From the NCBI GenBank assembly GCA_914767715.1, contig OU612074.1:20882062-20942061 (forward strand): 60,000 nt of DNA, written 5' to 3'. Position numbers and translations under genes: made by a program. Origin of the DNA: Membranipora membranacea. Its lineage: Eukaryota > Bryozoa > Gymnolaemata > Cheilostomatida > Membraniporidae. Under the pieces are notes generated by a model, which saw only the letters and a list, made by a program, of their open reading frames with translations, was not told where the DNA came from and made no database searches. Of the stretch, positions 49,690 to 60,000 are shown piece by piece. Position 1 is the stretch's first letter. Every line of letters starts with the position of its first letter.

Positions 49690-49882
49690 GCTATGCAGAA
49701 ACAAACCCAAACCCACTATTGTAAGGATCAAACTCTGCTCCATTTTTCTCCATCATTGACTCGATGATGTCCAATGTTGTGTCTTGTATGATAGACTCTA
49801 GTCTAGTCTGTCCCTCTCCATAAGCTCTCAAACCTTTACTGAATGCCTTCCTAAGGGGCTGATAGGCTGGGTCTGTGTAATT
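49690..49882 (-). pseudogene. Isolated copy of P450 exon 4
   Basis: The minus strand from 49882 reads through most of exon 4 of the P450 gene in frame (NYTDPAYQPLRKAF, YGEGQTRLESIIQDTT, MEKNGAEFDPYN), preceded by a short piece of intron with its acceptor (TTTACAG). It then loses frame near 49705 and stops. It shares AFSKG with the inverted pseudogene. No other P450 exon lies nearby, so it cannot make an enzyme. Confidence 0.9.
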
Positions 49883-49899
49883 CTGTAAATTTAGTTCTA

Positions 49900-52800
49900 A
49901 ATTAATAATAAATAGTAATCAGTTGTGTTCAAGCACAATATTGAGTCTCCTACTGCAACGAAACTGCGGAAACAGCGCAAGCAGAATATGCTCAACTTTC
50001 TCCCTATTATGCTATTGATATCACACTGCATATTAACAGATATTTTCCTGGCAATAGATTGTTATTCGCTGTTTGGTTTCATAGTCGGTGTTCTGTATGA
50101 ATTAGTCACCTAACAATAGATTTGATCAGTAAGTTTCAACGTGTTCACCTTCTATCAATTTAAACACACAAAATCTAAGAATAAGATAAAGGTGAAACAT
50201 TTCCAAACTAATAGCTGCTGTTTAAATGTAATTTTTTAAGAATAATTAACATTTTGCAAAATGGATTTTTTAGATTGAAATTGTTGTATATTTTTGAGTT
50301 GGCCCTCCTTGATTCACAGCCCCCCCCCCCCTCTCCTGATATGCAAGTCTGTAATAGAGCACAGTCCATTTAGACTAGTCTGTTGATAAATTTGTAATAT
50401 TTAATGTTCCACCCTGAGAAGCTTTCATTGAAGTGCGGTTAGGATTTTTCTCAGGATAAAACCATAGTTTGGCAAGATCCGGGGCTTCTTGAGGCTTCTT
50501 CATTACAGCCCCAATGGGCTACTTTGTCTGCCTAACCAGGTGGCCGATAATCCATGAACACAATTTATAGACCTATATTTATCATTTACTGACACCACCA
50601 AAAATGTAGCTAAGCTGATAGACGAGACCTGTGTTGCTTGCATAAACACCAAAATAAATTGAGTTGGAAGGCTTTTAGTTTAAAGGCGAATACCTAAGCT
50701 AAGCAAAACAACTCATGAAAGGTATGAAGCTGGCGCAAAGAGCAATACTTTTAAACATAAAAAGGTTGATAGGGTGTGAAAAAAACCGGCCAATTAATGT
50801 CAAGTCACCATCATTGCAAACAATTGGATGTATAATTGCTACAAACTCAGTTTTGACTGAGACTTTATTGTCAAAGGCTTCGGCAAAACATTGAGATGTT
50901 GATGTAACCAACAATGATCAATGTGGCATTTGATGTCTTTTCCAAACTCGCTAAATTCTTTCGGAAAGTTAAACTGGTGCAAGTGTCATTTACAAATTTT
51001 AGCAGCCTTGTTGCCGATTGAGTTTTGACCACAGCTGATAAGTTTGCCGAGTTGGTAAAAAAATGTGTGCCAGGTTCGAAAGATTGCTAGGTACAATAAC
51101 TTGCCAGGTACGATTGCTTGCCAGGTGCAAAGTTGGTGCAAAACTATGCCATGTCCTTTACAAATGGTTCTGTACCATGCAACCACCACTAACCATGTAC
51201 GTTTAAAAGGGCTTCTCATAGCTGGCTGACTGTGACTACATTTTATGGCAATGTTTTCCAGTGTTTATGGGATTTAATGCTTATTGCAAGATGTTCGTAT
51301 TCATTGCGGAAGTACATAAGGAACAATCGTACATGAAATAAATTTTTTTCTTGTAACATATTATAGGGGGAAAAAAATATGGGGCGCTTCACGCATTTGT
51401 AACCGAAAGTGACGATCAACGCCACCGTATATGTTGTTTAGCAGACAGGGTACTTGCCATAGTATTAGATGTTGTTAAATCTGGTGCAGAATTGACGAAC
51501 AAATGAACACCATCACCAGGAAATTGTTTGCATTTCCACAATGGACGACATAGGTTAGTGATAGGGAGGTGGGAGGGAAATTGACAGACTTATTTCTTTC
51601 TAGACCGGCGTGGTGACCGGATGTAGATTGAAAGAAAGAATATGTGAGTAGCTGTGAACAGTAGCTCTAAGAAAGCCTATCATCATAATGATGAATAAAT
51701 TCAACCTGAAAGTGATATACTAATACATATTATAGACAGTAACATTTTGAAAGACAGACAAACTTGTGCACTTGTATTTCAATATGCATTCATTTTGAAT
51801 TCAACTACAAGGTGAGATAACTTCTAGTATGTAGTACTAAGTTAACAGGGGGGTGACACTACCTCAATTGGTAAAATAACTCTGACCAGTCAAGCCATGT
51901 CAGAACCAACATATTATACATTGGAATACCTTGGTTATATTGGTGTTGAATCGCCCTTGATTGAATGATCATCAATGAACTAACTAGTTCATTCATTGCC
52001 TACATTATCATCATAATGATGAATTGAATGTATTCAACCTGAAAGTGAAAGTTTTTCTAGACACACACAGTCTTCTCTATCAAATCAATGACAATACTTT
52101 CTTTCAGTTCCAGTGTGTGTTCTCAATATGCATCAAATACCTGGTTAGTAGCTAGTTTTGAGTGAGTGAGAAATTGACAGACTTATTTTCTTTCAAGACC
52201 GGCGTGGTGACCGGATGTAGATTGAAAGAAAGAATATGTGAGTAGCTGTGAAGAGTAGTTCTAAGAAAGCCTATCATTGGCTGAGAACAATAGTTCTAAG
52301 AAAGCCTATCATTGGCTGAGAACAGTAGTTCTAAGTTTTCCTTACCAATAAGTTGTCCTTAGTTGGTTGAGGGAGGGCAACTTTTTATTCAGTTGACCTG
52401 GATTATTTCTCATGTCTTGGGACTGATTGCCAAGACAAGGGAAGGTGTTATAAGGGCAGAAAAAAATCTTTTTTGTACCAAAAACTTTATTTTTGCATGG
52501 AATGACGTTTGAGAAACTATTTCTGGGCACAAATGGCGGCGGTAGTGAACAATTTTGCCGTTGATGCAAACTGTGACGCTTAGCCTAAGTCTTTTCTAGC
52601 GGAAGTATATATTCCCGTTGCAAAGATAGGTCATCATCACGAAACCAGTCCAAAGCCTAAAAAACCAGATAAATGTTTTTGAGTCAGGTTGATTGCTGAT
52701 AGCATTGGATTGGAGCCCAGATCCAAAAATTTTGCGGACTGCATCAAGTGTTGAAATGTAATGAAAGACACAATTACAAGATGCTTTTCGTCACATGTAC

Positions 52801-54370
52801 TGGGAAAATCTAAATTTTTACCTGTTAAGTTTTTGAATTGTACGCCATATGCTAGTATATTGTTTAAGACTTTGACAGCCGGTGATTTGAATACTTCCTT
52901 TTTTTTGGATCAATACAGAATTCCAGCTTAAGTGCCTATGAGCATAAAATACCGGACCCTTTCCTGGAAACATGATTTTAATCAAGCATGTACTGATGAA
53001 GAAAAAAAGCCTTAACAATTGATGTTAAGATTTGAGGTATTGTGCATGTCACACCAACAGAGAACTGATATGAGGATGAAGGTGAAAGGTCAGAATCGCT
53101 GGCATCTTTATACAAACAAAGGAGTGAGCTCGTGATGTTCTCACTACAAATCCAACATAGCAATGTGGATAGTTATTCAATAAGATAATTTTGTAAATTG
53201 AATTTTAGTGTGTGTTTGCTTCGAAAATCTGATTTCCTCTCAATGCATGCAATTGAAAGGCTGGGCAATAGGATTTCATGCACAGACTTGTTTTTTCAAT
53301 TTTCCCAGTTACAAGGGAACACAACTACAGAGTTGAACTCACTGTTGTTTAAATTTTGTCCGGAGTGACAACTGTATTGTACACATACTGCTTTTCCTGT
53401 TTATTTGACAGAACGCAGATATACCTTTGTAATGTGATGGAAGATAGCTGATTTGTTATTTCATTCCACTGATGGACCAGGGCATAAAGCATCGGATATC
53501 CCTCCTGGAACTGCACATAGCATGCCAAGCATGTGACAAGCAGTTGAAGCAGCACTCACAATTAAAGCTAAGTACTGCTCAAGGGCTCCCACCATTTGGA
53601 ATAAAGGTTACATCAACCCTAGTCATATGCTTCGAAAGGATTTCAGTAGAAGACATGCAGTGATTTAAGTGTATATAGGAAATGCCCTGCTCAGTTTAGC
53701 AATTTGGAGCATTTCTTTCGGAACATATTTTCCCCTAGTAAAGTCTCTTTTTACACCATTTGGGAGTCAAAGATTCATTTTTTATGATTTAGAGACTAGT
53801 GCTTATCCTGTTTTGAAGGTCAATCATCCCCACAATCTGGAGATCAACAGTTGCATTTTGGAGACCAATCTTGAAGCCAGTGACTAACAATCACTGAGAA
53901 TTGATTTGTCACAGCTGGGGTGAATCAGTATTCACCAAATTACTCAAATTATTTTTATTCAAAAATGATGACCTGTTGCTGAAATATTTTGATGTGTTGT
54001 ATAAATAAATACCTGAATCAAATGATGAAGTTGCAGCCCGTTGATTGATCATGGTGAAGCAATAATTGACATGAGAAAAGAAAAACAGGTTTTACGTGTG
54101 ATATAAAAGCATGAGTTTTTACAAAATGTCTGTTAACTGTCTTGTCATAATATGTTCAGGTGGTAGTCTCTTTGTATTCAGAGGGGAGATAACTATTACA
54201 AACTCAGCTTTATTGGTAGTACAAGGAATATTTTGATAAATAAAATTCTCAACTTCTTGCTGTGATTACAAATCTCAATAACTTGGATCACATCAGGTGT
54301 GTATAAACTATTGCAACAAGGCATTTATGGAAATAAGATAGGTAAAAGAGGTCAGTGGACATTTTGCTAG
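49900..54370. other. No gene recognised
   Basis: About 4.4 kb of AT-rich sequence with only short unsupported frames. It contains a poly-C run near 50320, three imperfect units around TTGCCAGGT at 51095-51140, and the repeat block at 51578-52340. Confidence 0.45.
51578..52340. repeat. Split direct repeat with a small tandem array
   Basis: About 100 bp at 51578-51690 (GACCGGCGTGGTGACCGGAT, then AGAATATGTGAGTAGCTGTG) recurs at 52170-52275. The second copy runs into two to three 35-bp units containing CCTATCATTGGCTGAGAACA. CATCATAATGATGAAT and TTCAACCTGAAAGTGA also occur twice (51682 and 52008). Non-coding. Confidence 0.75.
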
Positions 54371-54748
54371 TACCGTAATCCCTCACCTATAGATCGCGCG
54401 ACTTATAAGTGAAGGCGGCTATAAGAGAGTAGCATATAGACGCGACTATCATTTGAAGCATTTTTATATTTAGATTGGACCAAAACCTCTCACAGTCATC
54501 GAAGCTAAATAGCTCAGTGGTAGAGTGTACGACTTTTAAACATGGAGTTATGAGTTCGAAACCCACTGAGGGCAGTTTTTTTCCCAAAACTACTTAGTTC
54601 ATTTGTAGTGAGTGTAGTGTAGTGAGTGTCTTATAGCTGTGGGGTGTCTTATAGCTGTGGGGTGTCTTATAACTGGAGCATTTTAATTTTTTCTGAGGGG
54701 GGTGATTCACTTATAAGTCCGGTGACTTATAGGTGAGGGATTACGGTA
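54371..54748. mobile_element. 378-bp TIR element with tRNA-like core
   Basis: The termini are perfect inverted repeats of 21 bp starting TACCGTAATCCCTCACCTAT at both ends; the outermost TA could be the TA target duplication of Tc1/mariner-pogo elements. Three near-identical units of GTGTCTTATAGCTGTGG lie at about 54627-54680, and ACTTATAAGT-type blocks lie inside both ends. There is a tRNA-like segment in the middle and no protein. Confidence 0.83.
54505..54575 (+). tRNA. Degenerate tRNA-like sequence inside a MITE
   Basis: TAGCTCAGTGGTAGAG is a canonical D-arm/A-box, and GAGTTCGAAACCC is B-box-like about 35 nt later. The anticodon loop reads CTTTTAA (TTT, lysine by code), but the anticodon and T stems pair poorly. 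Most likely a tRNA pseudogene or tRNA-derived segment, not a working tRNA. Confidence 0.5.
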
Positions 54749-54977
54749 TTACACGGACTGACAGGCAGCAGTCAAGCTCAGACAACCACACTTCAATAAA
54801 TTTCCGCTACCAACTGGCCAATCACTTACCAACTTTGCAGGTCGCCATAAACAAAGCTACCGAAGATGTTTTACACTTACTTAAAAAACTATTAGACGTT
54901 AGACAACATTGATCAAATAAAGTATTCAAAAAAATCTCTGCAGAGTAGCTGCTCCATGGTGAATGTTTTTCAGGCTT

Positions 54978-55531
54978 TTATCCTGTGCCAGGCGGCAGTG
55001 TTACAGTTTCGTAGCCATAGTCATAGTAATATTCTGGTTCATCACAATCTATGCATCCACGTGTATCAGGGGTTGTGTCTGCAACAGGATAAATTTGAGA
55101 ACTCATGATTCACAATCAAAGATATGTAATGGAAGCTAAAAGCTCTACGGTGAGATTAATTAAACCTGACTCTATCAATTGGGTGAATAGGTTTGCATGC
55201 CGATAATGTGACTGTGAATGTACGAAGAAATTTTAATATGATCTACTGGTTGGGTGTGTACCGTAGACTTAATATAGTATATTAAGTCTATGGTGTATAC
55301 ACACGTGATCATACTTTCATAGATGCAGAAGTCACTATTTACCTGGCATTGCCGTAGTGGATTGACTATCAGTGGTAGTGCTGATTACTGATCGCGTGAA
55401 CTGCACCAATAGATCTAACATTTCAAGAAGCCAGGATAGAATGCCAGCATTAGTGTCTGACTGTATTTTTGGAGTGGTAGAAGGCACATCTTTTGTTGAG
55501 GTGAATAACACGTCATATAGCGGTGTTGTAG

Positions 55532-55563
<32 letters not shown>

Positions 55564-58500
55564 GGTGCTGTTGTTGTTGTTGGTGCTGTTGTTGTGGTTG
55601 TAGTCGCTGCTGCTGTTGTTGTTGTTGTTGAGGTTGTTGATGTTGTTGGTATTCTCACTGTAGTCAGTGTACTCCCGCAAACATCTTGGATTGTCTCCTA
55701 AAAATGAATAACAAGTTTGTAAAAGAGAAGAGATGTCAGAAGATGACCCTATAATACTGGTAGATAAGCCTTTGTCAGCTCATAGAAAAAGTAAGTTATA
55801 ACATCAAGAGTCAGTGTCAATTAGAAGTTGTCTTATATTACACCAAACTATAGATGTTTGTTTTTTTAATCTTAACTACAGCTAACAATTCATTTTTGTA
55901 TGATAAATTAATTTCTACATGGATGTTATATTCGGCAATGTTTTCTTATATTTACAGCTCACAATGATGATGAACATGAGGGATGCATACTCTAATGGAT
56001 CGTCTATAGAGATTTAACCAAGGCTACTTGTAGCCATGTGTACATACTGTGCCATTAGGTCGATCCTGACAGAGAGGTCTGATGATGTCGTTCCATTCCT
56101 GTTTGAGCCAGGAGATATTGCTGGATACTGACTCACAAGGTCTTGTCAGGTTAAACCCAAAATACATCAACCAAGTGTCCACCGTCTCCTGCATACAGAC
56201 AGGCGGTTCTTCAAGGTACCTGTATACAAAAATTAGCAAAGTGTGTAAAATAATCTCCATCAATGCATTTATGAGAATTAGAATATTATGTTGTACCTTT
56301 AGATTAACCATATTGCAGCCACTGGAATGTTTATATGAAAAATTGCTAGTTGAACAAGTTGTTCTGAATGAACTTAACTACATTGGTAAAGGAAGACTTG
56401 ACAATCTGAAGAGAATGGGCACTGATACAACAGTACAGATACTCAACTCAAAAGATGCAGTAAGTCAATGAGAAAGATAAACCTCGCAGAAATATGTGAG
56501 ATTTCTATCATCTTCATGAGTATGCATGTTTTCAAAATATCCCCAGTTCAAATCTGTGTCCTACAAAGAACAAAAAACATTCTTATAGTTAATGCTCAAA
56601 GATCATATACTCTAATGTCTAATTATGACTTATGATAATTTAAAAGCTACCAAAAGACCAACACATGTTATAGTCAGGCGGGTTCTTATGATGACCTTAT
56701 GTGAGGTTTTTCATCTTGTGAATCTCACAAAAATTTATCATAAGAAACTGCCTGACTAAAACATGCGTCGGTTTTTTAATTTTTATAACAGCTTGAATTT
56801 ACCTACGGCAGTTATATTTCAGGTACATTTTAAAATGTAGCTACTAGCTTTAATTTTAGTACCTTTCAATTTTAGTGAAAATAATTGTTTTTTAAAAGTA
56901 TAGCATTTACGGTCAGAATATAAATAAAATATAATGGTGCTGCCAAGAAGAAAGCTCATTGCTCTACCAAATAAACAGCTGCAAATTAGTGCTAAATACA
57001 TTTGTGAACTCAAAACACCTCTGCATAAGTTTCCAGGTGGCTGTTTGGATACAGAAAAATATCACAACACAGTGTTGGTCAAAAGGTAGGCTAATTTAAG
57101 ATACTTTTGGGTAAATCTGTGACAGCGGAGACAACACACTCCAAATTAATTAAGTTTGCAGACTCCATTTTGACCTCTCTATATAATAATACTGGTCAGA
57201 TGATATTTCACCTTTTACTTGTGACAACGACTTTCAGAAACTCTTATAAAATATCTAAATCAGTTAACAGGGGTGGCTAAATCACTTACTTTCATGTCTC
57301 CGAAACAGAACAGATTTATGTAGTCCCCACATCTGCCATCAATAGCTACTCTCAGTGTACACTCAAGTTGCCATTGATATAAAAGAGTTTTGTGGTATCG
57401 TCTAGCAGGTGTACAAACCCCCGAGCAGTCAAGTTCTGACACAGCTAACACTTCGGAGATGCACTGCTTCCACCTGTATCATATAAAGGAAGCTTTATAA
57501 TTCAAATTGTTAAAATCGGTATCTAACTGTTTTTATGTGAGAATTTGACACTGTCAAACAGATTTTTGACAATCTCTTTGTTGATCCTTGCCGATTGACT
57601 GCATTGACATTGCATGGTATTTTTCATTATTAGTTTTGCAAAAACCATTGAAATGGCAAGCTTACCCAAATGGCAACGTTGTTATAGGAAATGTGTTGGC
57701 TCTGATTGGGTATGGGTGGAGTGAAAAAGCTAATACCAGGTCATTGGCATTGCCTAACTTTTGATAATAACAGAAGTACCTTAGTGAGCTGGCAGTCGAT
57801 CTGTTCAACGGTTATTGCACTGTTTGTTCATATGTCCTGATAGGGCAATTGGTAGGACGCCTGCTAATAGATTTCTTATGCAACACCCAACATTTATCAT
57901 GAGTTAGGTGCCAGGTTGAATGTAATTTCCTGAAAGTACAATTATGACCTGGCATTGCTATTTCCCCAATCGATCAGAGCCACCAAATTGGCTCCCGTTG
58001 TCACTGAACATCAAGTTTTAACCTATTTATGGAGGCACTTAATTACATATAAATTTCACAACTATTTTGTTTACCGTGTTAGTTCATCACCGCAGGACCT
58101 TTTGTTGTACTTCATATCACATACTCTTGTATCTGCCATCCTACATTCTGAGAAAGAATAACAAAATAAATCTGAGCCAACGGGAACTTAGTTAAATGGA
58201 CGCGCCAAACGAGTGGTAAATATGATGAAAGCCATTTATTTACTCTGTTACAATCCCTAAATACGACCTTTCACATTAACGAATCTAGGGACTTCAAATG
58301 ATGGGTCTCGATAATCTTAATTCTATGATGACAGATTTACATATACATAACAAGGATGGGAGTTATTTTTTCCCTTCAACTGTACCCCGGGCTACCCAGT
58401 GCAGATTTGACTTAAGCCATAAACTGATAATATAGAGGTATGTTAGAATAACCAGCTTTAGAAAGAAAAATCTTTTTTACTGTAGCTTTACAATAAATGC

Positions 58501-59525
58501 TTCCCTAACCCTACTTATCCAGGAATATGTTGGGAATCTTATACAGCAGATGCAGTAAGTAACTATTAGCACACTTACGTTTATCCTGCCCCTCCCACCT
58601 GGGCTCACAGAACTTGTTAAGGGCAGTTTGTAGATGTTGGTATCTTGGCGGGAAAGTGTAACTTACACCTGGCTCTAGCTCACCCTTACAATGCTGGAAA
58701 CACTGATATGCCCATAAGAACTCACTGTGAATAGAGTTATAAAAATGAGTTAAGACATGGATTGTCTGGATGTATCAATGAGTCAATACGACTCTAGAGA
58801 AGTAAATGTCAGCTTTAGCATAATTCAGCCAGTTTGGAGGTCAATTTTAGTAGCTGGCTGATGTGACAGTAGGCAGTGGTGAGTAAATATTATCTAGAAT
58901 TAAATTTGGCTAATCAAATTCGTGCACAAAGACAAACTTTTTCCTTTTGCAAACACCAAGATCTGGTTGTAGAACTAACTAAGCTTATCAAGAGACCATA
59001 ATGAAGTTCAATCCAAAGCCTCACACCATGAAAGAGAAAATTACATCAGAAAAGAGCAAATTCCGACCAAGTGTGAGTTAGATCCAATACATCATGAACA
59101 CCTATTCTGGCTGATGCTTGAAGTCTATACTTGAGTCTAACTGCTCTGATCGCTTTTCAATATATAGATTAGCTGATATAGTGATAATATTGGGTAAAAC
59201 ATAGTCAAGAAATAACAAGACTTCTGAGAATTCTGAAGGATTATAAAATTCCATCGCAGCTAAAAGGTGTGTGTAAAGTCAAAGCCAGTGTAACACTTCT
59301 CTATTATAATAATCTTTTTAATTATCTTATATCTCTATATATATATTATATTATGTATTTGTATTTGTATTTAATTATATACTTTGCTCATACTTACTTG
59401 CAGGTCTGTTCGCCAGCCAGCTTCCAAGGGTTTGTGATGTTGTTATTCTCATTGACTTTGAAGAAATGAAAGTTTGTGAAGTAGTCGAATGCTCTGTTAG
59501 CCTGAAGCTCACATCTGGAACACAC
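54978..59525 (-). CDS. Cysteine-rich, Thr-rich (mucin-like) presumed secreted protein, 3' part
   Basis: Family not recognised. Minus-strand exons with GT-AG borders: 59525-59398, 58724-58579, 57473-57290, 56219-56048, 55697-55343 and last exon 55078-54978 (TAA at 54980-54978). Phases agree for 59398/58724, 56048/55697 and 55343/55078. They do not agree for 58579/57473 or 57290/56219, so exons are missing there (a candidate is 56560-56483). The upstream exons each carry two or more cysteines with aromatic residues (FLWAYQCFQHCKGE, RCGDYINLFCFGD, NLTRPCESVSSNISW) and N-glycosylation sequons. Exon 55697-55343 encodes about 40 Thr/Ala/Pro residues, likely O-glycosylated, then IQSDTNAGILSWLLEMLDLL. 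The end is acidic and Tyr-rich (DEPEYYYDYGYE). No membrane anchor is seen. The 5' end lies beyond the window, so no signal peptide can be checked. Confidence 0.68.
55525..55645. repeat. GTT-type coding microsatellite
   Basis: Runs of GTT with interspersed GGTGCT and GCT. On the minus strand this is ACA/ACC (threonine) and codes the mucin-like tract. Expected to be length-variable. Confidence 0.9.
57840..58030. repeat. Fragment of repeat R in an intron of the mucin-like gene
   Basis: CCTGAAAGTACAATTATGACC followed by ATTTCCCCAATCGATCAGAG matches R-b at about 16857-16910 and R-a at about 12640-12690 in the same order (strings given with internal breaks). Confidence 0.5.
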
Positions 59526-60000
59526 TGTAAAAACTAAAGGTACCATAACAACGGTACAAGCAGTGTTCGAAGTGGAAAATATGAGGTAGGGGATGCCAAC
59601 CAGGCCGGAGCCCTGTGGTGATTACAAATGAAATGCATCAATTTTGGCCATTAACAACTACAAAATTAGTTAATAAATCATTGGCTCAAGCATGCAAACA
59701 ATCATCGGCTTATTGCCATTGTTATGATATATAGGGGGTGGGCGGTGCATCCCCCTAGCCAAAGTAAGAAGGAGGACACCCTCCCCTTGCATTCCCCTAA
59801 ATTATAACACATGGTACAAGAAAGATAGAGTTTCATACATGGTACATTATAGTGGCGTTAGAGGGTACCTAGACAGTAGTATGTCATCTTGATGGGGGGT
59901 ACATATCAGAAGAAATGATACAATCATGTACTTTCTTCTGGATCTGTACCGAGTTACCCTCTGTAAGGGTACGAATATGGTCCATAAAAGTGTTATAAAG
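59526..60000. other. Intron or upstream part of the mucin-like gene; nothing else seen
   Basis: No further exon with a convincing frame was recognised up to the window edge. The GTACC-rich stretch at 59850-59980 shows no clear repeat unit. Confidence 0.35.

Noticed and set aside
56483-56560. Candidate exon of the mucin-like gene (ends in FCE, with a sequon)
   Set aside because: Good splice borders, but its end phase does not fit the next exon at 56219; kept only as a possibility.

Overview
The window is AT-rich nuclear DNA from an animal, most likely an invertebrate. Genes are broken by many short GT-AG introns, and repeats and DNA transposons fill much of the rest. I cannot name the species from the sequence. 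Two genes can be read with good confidence (a DIS3L2-type exoribonuclease and a clan-2-like cytochrome P450), one secreted-type gene is partly resolved, and most other open frames are chance or transposon debris.

Layout. 163-8187 (+): 3' part of a DIS3L2-like gene, 16 exons, its 5' end outside the window. 8.4-20 kb: old, diverged copies of a multi-kilobase repeat (here called R), one carrying a broken non-LTR reverse transcriptase. 21.9-25.1 kb (+): an intact 8-exon P450 gene of 508 codons. 26-34.3 kb: hairpin-type and short-TIR elements, a broken LINE fragment and stretches with no gene. 34.6-41.9 kb: a 7.3-kb unit bounded by ~240-270-bp inverted repeats and carrying an integrase + OTU-protease coding region, which fits a Ginger1 DNA transposon. 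Its transposase is broken by a frameshift, by a 683-bp PIF/Harbinger-type insertion with a MADF-like reading frame, and by a stop codon at the position of the catalytic glutamate. 42.2-45.5 kb (-): an inverted, badly decayed copy of the P450 gene; a fragment of its fourth exon recurs at 49.7 kb. 45.6-48.1 kb: a large inverted repeat with a second palindrome nested in one arm, and part of the same composite repeated at 48.8 kb. 54.4-54.7 kb: a TIR element with a tRNA-like core. 55-59.5 kb (-): exons of a cysteine-rich, threonine-rich presumed secreted glycoprotein that starts beyond the right edge.

The genes show no sign of acting together. DIS3L2 works in cytoplasmic RNA decay, the P450 in oxidation at the endoplasmic reticulum, and the third is probably secreted. 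The most unusual content is the layered transposon history: Ginger1-like with Harbinger inside it, palindrome inside foldback, and two unrelated TIR elements that each carry a tRNA-like sequence.
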